Source of the DNA: F-183 sp964627455
GTDB lineage: Bacteria; Acidobacteriota; Terriglobia; Bryobacterales; Bryobacteraceae
NCBI GenBank assembly: GCA_964627455.1
Contig: CAZVKC010000021.1
Span: 37,011 to 101,010 of the forward strand
Reading direction: 5' to 3'
DNA length: 64,000 nt
Shown: piece after piece, positions 36,989 to 45,362 of the stretch
How the letters are laid out: each line of letters begins with the position of its first letter
Numbering within the stretch: position 1 is the first letter of the stretch
Made by a program: the position numbers and the translations under genes
The notes under the pieces: model-generated
The model's input: the letters and a program-made list of their open reading frames with translations, nothing else
The model's database searches: none
What the model was told of the DNA's origin: nothing

Positions 36989-37867
36989 GTGATCCGTAGC
37001 GCAATTGTTCCCGTAGCAGGTTATGGCACGCGCCTGCTTCCCGCCACCAAGTCCCAACCTAAAGAGATGCTGCCCGTGGCAAGAAAGCCCATTGTGCAGT
37101 ATGTCGCCGAAGAACTGACGGCCAATGGACTCTCCGAAATCCTCTTTGTCACTGGCCGCGGCAAGCACTCCATCGAGAACCACTTCGACCTCGATCCGGA
37201 ATTGAACCGGATGCTCGAGCAGACCAAAAAGAGCGACTTGCTGGCGGAACTCGGCTATGAGCAAATGGGCGCGCAGTATTACTACACGCGCCAGCGCATT
37301 CAAAAGGGGCTCGGCGACGCAATCCTGTGCGGTGAAAAGTTCGCCGGCGAACAGCCGTTTGTGGTCGCGCTCGGCGATTCGATTCTCGGCCTCAACGCGC
37401 AGTCCCGCACCGTCGAAAAGATGGTCGAGTTGTTCGAGGAACGCGGCGCGAGTGCGGTCGTTGCGGTCGAAGAGGTTCCGCGCGAAGAAACGATGCACTA
37501 CGGCGTCATCGCCCCGGCCGATGTCGAAGGCGACGTGATGCGCGTTGTCCGCATGGTCGAAAAGCCGCAGCCGGAAGAAGCGCCAAGCAACCTGGCCATC
37601 GCCGCGCGCTACGTCTTCTCGCCGATCATCTTCGACATGATCCGTGGCCTGAAGCCCGACAAACGCGGCGAGATCCAGTTGACCGACGCGATCCAGCGTC
37701 TTTGCGAAGAAGGCAAGCGCGTACTCGCGGTAAAGCTGCCGTCCACCGAAAAACGCTACGACATCGGCAACTTCCCCAGCTACTTCGAAACCTTCGTCGA
37801 GTTCGCGCTCGCGGACCCGCAATACGGCGAGGAGTTCCGCGCCAAACTCAAACAGATGCTGGGATGA
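36989..37867 (+). CDS. galU: UTP-glucose-1-phosphate uridylyltransferase
   Basis: 292 residues from GTG 36989. The longer frame upstream lies over the start of the divergent VWFA gene and has no family features. Motifs are those of GalU: VPVAGYGTRLLPATKSQPKE (nucleotide loop), EMLPVARKPIVQYVAEEL, FVTGRGKHSIENHFD, GLGDAILCGEKF, FVVALGDSI, MVEKPQPEEAPSNLAIAARY and GEIQLTDAIQRL. It makes UDP-glucose for cell envelope and exopolysaccharide synthesis, in the cytoplasm. The stop overlaps the ATG of a membrane glycosyltransferase gene (ATGA), so the two are translated together. This suggests, as inference, a shared role in surface glycan synthesis. Confidence 0.95.
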   Translation: MIRSAIVPVAGYGTRLLPATKSQPKEMLPVARKPIVQYVAEELTANGLSEILFVTGRGKHSIENHFDLDPELNRMLEQTKKSDLLAELGYEQMGAQYYYTRQRIQKGLGDAILCGEKFAGEQPFVVALGDSILGLNAQSRTVEKMVELFEERGASAVVAVEEVPREETMHYGVIAPADVEGDVMRVVRMVEKPQPEEAPSNLAIAARYVFSPIIFDMIRGLKPDKRGEIQLTDAIQRLCEEGKRVLAVKLPSTEKRYDIGNFPSYFETFVEFALADPQYGEEFRAKLKQMLG

Positions 37868-39231
37868 ACCACCATCGCCGCGTCCGCTGGATCGTTCTCG
37901 CCGCGCTCCTTCTGCTGACCTTCGCGTCGCGCCTCTGCCATCTCGACATCGTCTGGGTGGAAGAGGCCTACCCGGCAGCGGCGGCGATCCAGATGGCGGA
38001 CTTCGGCAAAACCATCTATCAGGACTTCTGGTTCGACAAGCCGCCCGGCGCCGCGTACTTCTATCGCCTGTTCGACGCGCAACCTGGCTTGCCTCTACGC
38101 ATCGCGGGGACCCTCTTCGTCTTCGCCTGCGCGCTCCTCGCCTATGGCGCCGCGCGCAAAGCCTGGGGCGAACGTGAGGGGCTCACTGCAGCAGCGCTCC
38201 TCGTCTTCTCGTTGACCTTCGATCATCCCTCGGCCGCGATGGCGATCGCGCCCGATCTGTTGATGGTCCTGCCGCATCTCGCTGCGTTGTGCCTGCTCGC
38301 CTATCGTCAACACATCCCCGCCGGGATCGCCACGGGCGTCGCGTTCTGGATCAATCCCAAAGCGGCGTTCCTTGGCGCCGCAGGATTATTGTGGTCGCGG
38401 TCCCCCGCCTATGCGATCAGCGCTGCGATCACCGGCGCCGCGCTCCTGGCCCCCGTCTGGCAAGGCTGGTGGGAACAAGTCGTCGTGTGGGGACGTGCCT
38501 ACTCTGCGGATCCGCCCGGCGCCGCGCCTGTGTGGGAAGGCGTCAAACAAACCGGATCCTGGATCTGGTTCCATCTCACGCTCGCCGCAGGCGCCGCGAT
38601 CGCACTCACACGCGAAAACCGCCGCTGGACGGTCGCTGCGATGCTCGCTCTCAACCTGTGCGCCGTCGTACTTGGACTTCGCTTCTACCCCCGCTACTTC
38701 TTCCAACTGCTCCCGCTGCTGGTGATCCTCGCGGCGCGAGGCGTCTGGCTCGTGCCGCCGCGCGTTCGCATCGCAGTGCTCGCCTTGCTGCTGATCCCAG
38801 CGATTCGCTTTGGCCGCCAGTATCCAATCCTCGCCGCGGATCTGCTGGCCGGACGCCCGCACCAGTGGAACCAACTCGCGCTGGCCGATGACAGCCGCGA
38901 GGCCGCCGCCACACTGCTCCGCAACAAAGCCGCCGCGACCGACACGCTCTTCGTCTGGGGATACCGCCCCGACATCCTCATGCGCACGCGCATGCCGCTG
39001 GGCGCGCCCTATCTCGACTCCCAACCCTTGAACGGCGTCCTCGCGGACCGCCACCTGCAAAGCACGAAACCTTCGCTGAAACCCGTAGGCGATCCACACG
39101 CGATCCGCTCCACCTACGTCGTCGACGGACTCGGCCTGCTGAACCCCGCGCTCGCCTTCCCAGCCGGCGATGCCTACACCGAGATCGCGCGGACCCGCTT
39201 CTCGATCCTCTACCGCCGCCGCATACAATAG
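37864..39231 (+). CDS. Polytopic membrane glycosyltransferase (GT39/ArnT-like)
   Basis: 455 residues from ATG 37864 (overlaps the galU stop). About 10-11 membrane helices (WIVLAALLLLTFASRLC, IAGTLFVFACALLAYGAA, AISAAITGAALLAPVW, IAVLALLLIPAIRF). Early loop motifs VEEAYPAAAAIQM and YQDFWFDKPPGAAYFY carry the acidic residues and the DKPP-type motif of lipid-phosphate-sugar-dependent transferases (PMT/ArnT superfamily). A periplasmic C-terminal part contains TLFVWGYRPDILMRTRMPLG. These enzymes move sugars from polyprenyl-phosphate donors to proteins or lipids outside the membrane. Donor and acceptor are unknown. Coupling with galU hints at glucose-derived donors. Confidence 0.82.
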   Translation: MNHHRRVRWIVLAALLLLTFASRLCHLDIVWVEEAYPAAAAIQMADFGKTIYQDFWFDKPPGAAYFYRLFDAQPGLPLRIAGTLFVFACALLAYGAARKAWGEREGLTAAALLVFSLTFDHPSAAMAIAPDLLMVLPHLAALCLLAYRQHIPAGIATGVAFWINPKAAFLGAAGLLWSRSPAYAISAAITGAALLAPVWQGWWEQVVVWGRAYSADPPGAAPVWEGVKQTGSWIWFHLTLAAGAAIALTRENRRWTVAAMLALNLCAVVLGLRFYPRYFFQLLPLLVILAARGVWLVPPRVRIAVLALLLIPAIRFGRQYPILAADLLAGRPHQWNQLALADDSREAAATLLRNKAAATDTLFVWGYRPDILMRTRMPLGAPYLDSQPLNGVLADRHLQSTKPSLKPVGDPHAIRSTYVVDGLGLLNPALAFPAGDAYTEIARTRFSILYRRRIQ

Positions 39232-39235
39232 TGAT

Positions 39236-40285
39236 TTGCCTACACTGAACATTGCCCTGCTTCCCGGAGACGGCATCGGCCCCGACGTGATCGAAGAAAC
39301 GGTCCGCGTCCTGCTCGCCGTGCAGAACGTCATGCCGGAACTCCATTTCGAGTTCACGCAATACTCGGTCGGCGCAGGCGAATACCTCGCCAGCGGCGAC
39401 CCGCTGCCCCCGAAAACGCTCGACCAAATCAAGCAACACGACGCGATCCTCCTCGGCGCCATGGGACTCCCCTCCGTCCGCTGGCCCAACGGCAAAGAGA
39501 TGACGCCGCAGATCGACATCCGCGAAAAACTCGATCTCTTCTGCGGCCTGCGGCCCATCCGCCTCTACCATCCCGGCGACACGCCGCTCAAGAAGACCGA
39601 GTTCATCGACTTCGTGATCGTGCGCGAGAGCACCGAAGGCTTGTTCTGGCACAGGTCGAATCAATACGCCATCAACCAGCCCGAAGCCATCGACACTATG
39701 CGCATCTCGCGCTGGGGATCCGAGCGGTTGTTCCGCGCGGCCTTCCAACACGCCATGCAGCGCCGTAAGAAGGTCACACTCGTCGACAAAGCCAACGTAC
39801 TGCCGTCGATGGCGTACTTCCGCGGCATCTTTGATGAGGTCGCCAAAGAGTATCCGGATGTAGAAACCGAGCGCTTCTACGTCGACGCGATGAGTCTCTA
39901 CCTCATCCAGCGCCCGCACACTTTCGACGTGATCGTGACCGAAAACATGTTCGGCGACATCCTCTCGGACCTCGCCGCCGGACTCATCGGCGGCATGGGC
40001 ATGGCGCCGTCCGCGGATGTGGGGCCGCAGCACGCGGTCTTCCAGCCCTCGCACGGATCCGCGCCGGACATCGCAGGGAAGGGAATTGCGAACCCCGTCG
40101 CGACTATTCTCTCCGCCCGCATGATGCTCGACTGGTGGGGCCAGCGTGACGCCGCTGCGCTGGTCGAGCGCGCCGTTGCCGAAGTCTTCGCGAACCCGCT
40201 CAATCGAACCCGCGACATGGGCGGCAGTCTCTCGACCTCCGACATGGGGACCCGCATCGTCGAGCGCATCGAAGAAGCCCGCTAA
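39236..40285 (+). CDS. Isocitrate/isopropylmalate/tartrate dehydrogenase family
   Basis: 349 residues from TTG 39236, 4 bases after the previous stop, chosen because PTLNIALLPGDGIGPDVIEE is the family's true N-terminus. Other motifs: ILLGAMGLPSVRWPNG, FVIVRESTEGLFW (substrate region), VTLVDKANVLPSMAYFR, TENMFGDILSDLAAGLIGGM and SHGSAPDIAGKGIANPVATI (nucleotide region). The family decarboxylates beta-substituted malates with NAD or NADP. The Glu-Gly rather than Gly-Arg segment in RESTEG speaks against a plain LeuB, and no leuC/leuD genes are nearby. Tartrate/D-malate-type or a homologue of unknown specificity is as likely. It is cytoplasmic. The next gene, an amidohydrolase, starts 8 bases later. 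Confidence 0.88.
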   Translation: MPTLNIALLPGDGIGPDVIEETVRVLLAVQNVMPELHFEFTQYSVGAGEYLASGDPLPPKTLDQIKQHDAILLGAMGLPSVRWPNGKEMTPQIDIREKLDLFCGLRPIRLYHPGDTPLKKTEFIDFVIVRESTEGLFWHRSNQYAINQPEAIDTMRISRWGSERLFRAAFQHAMQRRKKVTLVDKANVLPSMAYFRGIFDEVAKEYPDVETERFYVDAMSLYLIQRPHTFDVIVTENMFGDILSDLAAGLIGGMGMAPSADVGPQHAVFQPSHGSAPDIAGKGIANPVATILSARMMLDWWGQRDAAALVERAVAEVFANPLNRTRDMGGSLSTSDMGTRIVERIEEAR

Positions 40286-40292
40286 CGCCTCC

Positions 40293-41048
40293 GTGCACCA
40301 GGGCCAGCGCATCTTCGACACGCACACGCACATCGGGCGCGGCCTGCATTCCGGACGCGTCCAGTCAGCAGCGCAACTCATCGGCGAGATGGACCGCTTC
40401 GGCGTGGACCATTCGCTCGTGATCCCGTTCCCCGTCGTCGAGGACCATCGCGAAGCACATGACGAAATCGCACGCGCAATCCGCGAACACCCCGGCCGCT
40501 TGTCCGGCGCGGCTTGCGTCAGCCCGTTTGTCCCTCGCCGGTTCTTCGATGACGAGATCCGCCGCTGTGTCGAAGAACTCGGCTTCGTCGCGATGAAGTT
40601 GCAGCCGCAGTATCAGGGCGTGAACCCGCTCCTGCCGGTCACGAGCTTCGTCTACGAAACCGCGCTCCAGCACAAACTCCCGCTGATCATCCACACCGGC
40701 AGCGGGATCCCGCACGCGCTCCCTTCGCTGCAAATCCCCGTCGCGCAGCGCTACCCGGACCTCCGCATCATCCTCGCGCACTGCGGAGGCGGCGGCATGT
40801 TCAAAGGCGAAGCGATCGTCGCCGCCTCGCTCTGCCCCAACATCTATCTGGAACTTTCCTCGCTCATGCCGCACGACATTCTGGAGGTCCTGCACCACAT
40901 CCCGTCGTCACGGCTCCTCGCCGGCTCGGACCTCGTCGAGAGCACGCGAGTCGAACTCTCCAAGTTCTTCCTCACCGACGGCATCACCGAAGCCCAGCGC
41001 GCCGACATCCTTTGGAACACCGCCGCGCGACTCTTCCCGCAAAAGTAA
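40293..41048 (+). CDS. Amidohydrolase family 2 (TIM-barrel metal-dependent hydrolase)
   Basis: 251 residues from GTG 40293. The frame is open upstream but there overlaps the dehydrogenase gene. Metal motif HTH is in RIFDTHTHIGRGLHS. Further conserved parts are FVAMKLQPQYQGVNP, LPLIIHTGSGIPHA, RIILAHCGGGGMF (metal His), NIYLELSSLM and RLLAGSDLVEST (metal Asp), ending NTAARLF. Members hydrolyse or decarboxylate aromatic or lactone substrates. It probably forms a unit with the dehydrogenase gene 7 bases upstream. The substrate is unknown. Confidence 0.88.
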   Translation: MHQGQRIFDTHTHIGRGLHSGRVQSAAQLIGEMDRFGVDHSLVIPFPVVEDHREAHDEIARAIREHPGRLSGAACVSPFVPRRFFDDEIRRCVEELGFVAMKLQPQYQGVNPLLPVTSFVYETALQHKLPLIIHTGSGIPHALPSLQIPVAQRYPDLRIILAHCGGGGMFKGEAIVAASLCPNIYLELSSLMPHDILEVLHHIPSSRLLAGSDLVESTRVELSKFFLTDGITEAQRADILWNTAARLFPQK

Positions 41049-41077
41049 ACGGCCGCTGCTTTTCATCGCAGCGGCCG
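41041..41077 (-). terminator. Terminator of the atp operon
   Basis: GGCCGC-rich perfect stem CGGCCGCTGC (41050-41059) / GCAGCGGCCG (41068-41077) with an 8-base loop. On the minus strand it is followed by TTTACTTTTG, so it ends the atpF'-F-H-A-G transcript. On the plus strand the following CAATATTT is a weak tail, but the hairpin may also stop the convergent amidohydrolase transcript. Confidence 0.8.
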
Positions 41078-41084
41078 CAATATT

Positions 41085-41110
41085 TGGTGGTGTAGGCTTC
41101 AGTCCCGCCC
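41085..41110. repeat. Collapsed copy of REP-like hairpin element
   Basis: TGGTGGTGTAGGCTTCAG followed by TCCCGCCC matches the two ends of the element at 52981-53023, with the 17 bases between the two TTCAG copies missing. Neither full hairpin remains. It lies between two convergent genes. Confidence 0.65.
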
Positions 41111-41117
41111 CGACACA

Positions 41118-41981
<864 letters not shown>

Positions 41982-42003
41982 CGTTGTCTAACCGCGGCTG
42001 CAG

Positions 42004-43527
42004 TTACTTCTTCCACTCGGCGACGAAGCGTTCCTTGCATTCCTTCAGGGCAGCGTTGATGCGGCCCTTGATGTCGTCGTCGATCGTCTTCTTTTCGCGC
42101 AGGTCCTTGAAGATCGCCGGATGCGCGTTCTCCACAAACCGGTACAGTTCGGTTTCGAACTTGCGGACCGCTTCCACCGGCAGGTCGTCGAGGAAGCCGT
42201 TGGTGCCGGCGTAGATGATCAGGATCTGCTTCTCGACGGCCAGCGGTGAATACTGTCCCTGCTTCAGGACTTCCACCAGGCGGCGGCCGCGATTGATCTG
42301 GCGCTGCGACGCGGCGTCGAGATCCGAGCCGAACTGCGCGAACGCTTCGAGGTTACGGAACTGGGCGAGGTCGAGACGCAGCGTGCCGGCGACCTGGCGC
42401 ATGGCTTTCACCTGCGCGCTGCCGCCCACGCGGCTGACCGACAGACCGACGTTCACGGCCGGACGGATGTTCGAGTTGAAGAGATCGCTTTCGAGGTAGA
42501 TCTGACCGTCGGTGATCGAAATCACGTTCGTCGGAATGTACGCGGACACGTCACCGGCCTGCGTTTCGATGAACGGCAGAGCGGTCAGCGAACCACCGCC
42601 CTTCGCTTCGCTCAACTTCGCGGCGCGCTCCAGCAGGCGGCTGTGGAGATAGAACACGTCGCCGGGGAACGCTTCGCGGCCCGGGGGACGGCGCAGCAGC
42701 AGCGAAATTTCGCGGTACGCCGCGGCGTGCTTCGAAAGATCGTCGTAGATGCAGAGCGCGTGGCGGCTCGTGTCACGGAAGTATTCGCCGATCGCGCAGC
42801 CCGAATAGGGCGCGATGTACTGCATCGGCGCGGGATCCGACGCCGTCGCCGCGACGACGATGGTGTATTCCATCGCGCCGAAGTCTTCGAGCGTCTTCAC
42901 CACCTGGGCAACCGTCGAGCGCTTCTGGCCGATCGCGACATAGATACAAATCATGTCGCCGCCCTTTTGGTTGATGATCGTGTCGAGCGCCACGGCCGTC
43001 TTACCGGTCTGGCGGTCGCCGATGATCAATTCGCGCTGGCCGCGGCCGATCGGAATCATGGCGTCGATCGCCTTGATGCCGGTCTGCAGCGGTTCCTTCA
43101 CCGACTTGCGGTCCACGACGCCCGGAGCGATGCGCTCGATGGGCAGGAACTTGTTGGTCTCGATCGGACCCTTGCCGTCGATCGGCTCGCCGAGCGCGTT
43201 GACGACGCGGCCCACCATGGCCTCGCCCACCGGCACGGACATGATGCGTCCGGTGCGGCGGACTTCGTCGCCTTCCTTCAGGTGCGAGTAGTCGCCAAGC
43301 AACACAGCGCCGACCTGGTCTTCTTCCAGGTTGAGCGCGATGCCCGACAGCCCCTTGGAGAACTCGATGAGTTCGCCGGCCATGACGCGTTCCAGGCCGT
43401 AGATGCGGGCGATACCGTCACCGACCGAGATCACCGTTCCGGTCTCGGAGACGTTGACCACCTGCTCGTAATTTTCAATTTCTTGGCGAAGTAGAGTCGA
43501 AATTTCGTCCGCTCGGATTTGAGCCAT
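42004..43527 (-). CDS. atpA: ATP synthase F1 alpha subunit
   Basis: 507 residues, normal length. Diagnostic parts: SVGDGIARIYGLERVMAGEL, Walker A GDRQTGKTAVALD, MEYTIVVAATASDPAPMQYI, the VISITDGQIYLESDLFN segment and RPAVNVGLSVSRVGGSAQVK. It forms the non-catalytic nucleotide-binding part of the F1 hexamer, so it needs AtpD, whose gene is not in this window. Ribosome site AGAAGG lies 6-7 bases upstream. The gene follows atpH after 12 bases. Confidence 0.98.
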   Translation of the reverse strand: MAQIRADEISTLLRQEIENYEQVVNVSETGTVISVGDGIARIYGLERVMAGELIEFSKGLSGIALNLEEDQVGAVLLGDYSHLKEGDEVRRTGRIMSVPVGEAMVGRVVNALGEPIDGKGPIETNKFLPIERIAPGVVDRKSVKEPLQTGIKAIDAMIPIGRGQRELIIGDRQTGKTAVALDTIINQKGGDMICIYVAIGQKRSTVAQVVKTLEDFGAMEYTIVVAATASDPAPMQYIAPYSGCAIGEYFRDTSRHALCIYDDLSKHAAAYREISLLLRRPPGREAFPGDVFYLHSRLLERAAKLSEAKGGGSLTALPFIETQAGDVSAYIPTNVISITDGQIYLESDLFNSNIRPAVNVGLSVSRVGGSAQVKAMRQVAGTLRLDLAQFRNLEAFAQFGSDLDAASQRQINRGRRLVEVLKQGQYSPLAVEKQILIIYAGTNGFLDDLPVEAVRKFETELYRFVENAHPAIFKDLREKKTIDDDIKGRINAALKECKERFVAEWKK

Positions 43528-43539
43528 AAAAAACCTTCT

Positions 43540-44085
43540 TTATCGTGTCAGCTTGCGGCGCAGCGATTCGAGCTGCCCGCGCACCGATCCGTCATATACT
43601 GTGGAGCCAACGCGCGCGATCACACCCCCGACCAGCGCCGGGTCCACCGCATAGTTGGGGCGGATGCGCTTGGCCGCAAGGCGGGCGAGCTGTGCTTCGA
43701 TCTGCTGCTTGCTGCTGTCGTCCAACGGCTTCGCCGACGTCACATCCGCGCGAATGAAGCCCAGCTTCTGGTCGAGCAGCGCTTCGAACGCTTCCCGGAT
43801 CTCGCTGAGTTGGCCGATACGGCCGCGATCGGCGGCCACGAAGAGGAAGTTCCTGATTTGCCGGGAAAGGCCGAGCTTCTCGGCGATCTTTCCAACGACG
43901 GCGCGCTTGCGGGCGCTCGACACGGCGGGATTCTGGAAGATGGCGCGGAGCTGCGGCGATTCCTTCACCGCGTCTTCAACAGCGCGCAACTGCGCAGTGG
44001 CCTGCGAACCTTCCACCGTGGATCCCGGCGCGGTAACCACGTCCACCAGTGCGGTGGCGTAACGGCTGGCGACTACCGAAACCAT
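43540..44085 (-). CDS. atpH: ATP synthase F1 delta subunit
   Basis: 181 residues, typical size. Helical N-terminal domain (VASRYATALVDVV) and the conserved C-terminal part (VTSAKPLDDSSKQQIEAQLA, YAVDPALVGGVIARVGSTVY, DGSVRGQLESLRRKL) are those of OSCP/delta. It links the b subunits to the top of the F1 head. The ATG directly abuts the atpF stop, so translation is coupled. The order F-H-A-G is the standard operon order. Confidence 0.95.
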   Translation of the reverse strand: MVSVVASRYATALVDVVTAPGSTVEGSQATAQLRAVEDAVKESPQLRAIFQNPAVSSARKRAVVGKIAEKLGLSRQIRNFLFVAADRGRIGQLSEIREAFEALLDQKLGFIRADVTSAKPLDDSSKQQIEAQLARLAAKRIRPNYAVDPALVGGVIARVGSTVYDGSVRGQLESLRRKLTR

Positions 44086-44754
44086 TTAGTTGTTGACTCC
44101 CTTCCGCTCCAGGTCGCGGACGAACTTCGGCACCAGGGTGTCCGCTCCGCCGGCGATGCGCGAACCGATGCGCTTCTCGGCGAGTTCCAGCGCGAGTTGT
44201 GCGGAGTAAGCTTTCAACTCCTGACGGGCAGCCTTTGCGGTCGATTCGATCTCCGCTTCGGCGCCGGCCTGAATCTTCGCGACGAGCGATTCGGTTTCTT
44301 TGCGGATGCGGTCGCCCTCTGAGGCCAGTTCCGCCTTGCCGTGAGCGCGCAGAGATTCGATTTCCGCGCTCAGTTTGGCCATGCGCTGTTCCATCTCGGC
44401 GGCCTTCGCGTCGGCGTCGGCTTTCATCCGCGTCGCTTCCGCGATGCCTTTCTGGATCTCTGCGGTGCGGGAGGCAAAGAACGGAGGCAGGTTCTGCGCG
44501 ATCAGATAACCGAGTCCCAGCGCGAGAAGACCGAAGTTGATCCACTTCCACATGATGTAGGGATCTCCGGCTTCTTCGTGCTTGGCGGCGCCGCCTTCGT
44601 GCGATTCAGCACCGGCGGCGGCATGTCCGCCCTCCGCGGCAGGCGCCGCAGCGGCCGGAGTAGCTTCATGGGATGGAGTGGTGTGACCTTCCTGCGCGAG
44701 CGCGAGCCCGGCGAGCAGGGAGGAAAGAAGGAAAACGATAGCCCAGTTCTTCAT
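44086..44754 (-). CDS. atpF: ATP synthase F0 b subunit with signal-peptide-like N-terminal extension
   Basis: 222 residues, about 60 longer than most b subunits. Residues 1-20 (KNWAIVFLLSSLLAGLALAQ) look like a cleavable signal peptide. Residues 21-63 are rich in Ala, His, Glu and Gly (EGHTTPSHEATPAAAAPAAE). The usual b-type membrane helix is at about 67-86 (IMWKWINFGLLALGLGYLIA), followed by a long charged coiled coil (RTAEIQKGIAEATRMKADAD onwards) that reaches F1. If cleaved, the mature N-terminus would be a 40-residue periplasmic tail that could bind protons or metal ions through its His residues; that is inference. The gene lies 6 bases after the b' gene and abuts atpH. Confidence 0.9.
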   Translation of the reverse strand: MKNWAIVFLLSSLLAGLALAQEGHTTPSHEATPAAAAPAAEGGHAAAGAESHEGGAAKHEEAGDPYIMWKWINFGLLALGLGYLIAQNLPPFFASRTAEIQKGIAEATRMKADADAKAAEMEQRMAKLSAEIESLRAHGKAELASEGDRIRKETESLVAKIQAGAEAEIESTAKAARQELKAYSAQLALELAEKRIGSRIAGGADTLVPKFVRDLERKGVNN

Positions 44755-44760
44755 GGCGAT

Positions 44761-45204
44761 TTATCCGGCGATGCTCGCTGCGATCTTTTCTGCGATCTGC
44801 TCGGCTTCGGCGGCGAGTCCCTGGCGGGCGGCCGCGATGTCCTTCGCCAACTCTTCCTTCGCGGACTGGATCGACGCATCGGCGCTGGCGCGAGCCTTCT
44901 CGACCTGCGACGCCTGATCCGTCAACCACTGCTTGCGCATCGCTTCCTGCTCCTTATAGAGTTCGTTGCGCGCGTCGCGGATCGCCTTCTCGTACTGCGA
45001 AGCTTTTTCTTCCGCCAGCTTCAGGCTCGATTCGGCCTTGTCACGGGCGCCCTTGGTGAGGGTGTCGCGTTCCGCGAGGACCTTCGCCAGTGGCTTGAAG
45101 AGCATCGCCTTCAAGTAAAAGTGCAAGACGATGACAATGAGCAAAGTCGGCACGGCTTGCAGCATGAGCGCGCCTACTTTGGCGAGGATTTGATCGAATG
45201 GCAT
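44761..45204 (-). CDS. atpF': ATP synthase F0 b' subunit (second stator subunit)
   Basis: 147 residues from ATG 45204. A TTG at 45240 could add 12 residues but has no better ribosome site. A membrane helix (LMLQAVPTLLIVIVLHFYLK) is followed by KAMLFKPLAKVLAERDTLTK and a charged coiled coil ending in KIAASIAG. Two different b-type genes in a row (b' then b) make a heterodimeric stator as in cyanobacteria and some other phyla. This is the first gene of the operon, 65 bases downstream of the predicted transcription start. No a or c subunit gene precedes it. Confidence 0.9.
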   Translation of the reverse strand: MPFDQILAKVGALMLQAVPTLLIVIVLHFYLKAMLFKPLAKVLAERDTLTKGARDKAESSLKLAEEKASQYEKAIRDARNELYKEQEAMRKQWLTDQASQVEKARASADASIQSAKEELAKDIAAARQGLAAEAEQIAEKIAASIAG

Positions 45205-45275
45205 TGCTGTCGGCGGAATGGATTCGAAGGCGTGCGGCAAAACCGCGCAGAACTACCCGGCTGGCGCAACCCTGA

Positions 45276-45304
45276 ATGATAAAGAATACCATGCTTCCCG
45301 TCAA
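45276..45304 (-). promoter_or_regulatory. Sigma70-type promoter of the atpF'-F-H-A-G operon
   Basis: On the minus strand TTGACG (45304-45299), exactly 17 bases of spacer, then TATCAT (45281-45276). The leader to ATG 45204 would be about 65 bases. It shows that the atp transcript begins here and that upstream atp genes are not simply hidden. The opposite direction (TonB receptor gene) has only a weak TTACAA-N16-TATGCT candidate at 45329-45356. Confidence 0.7.
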
Positions 45305-45362
45305 TCCGGCAACGACGGGATTTCCATGTTACAAATCGGTAACTTTCAGGTATGCTTCGTCT

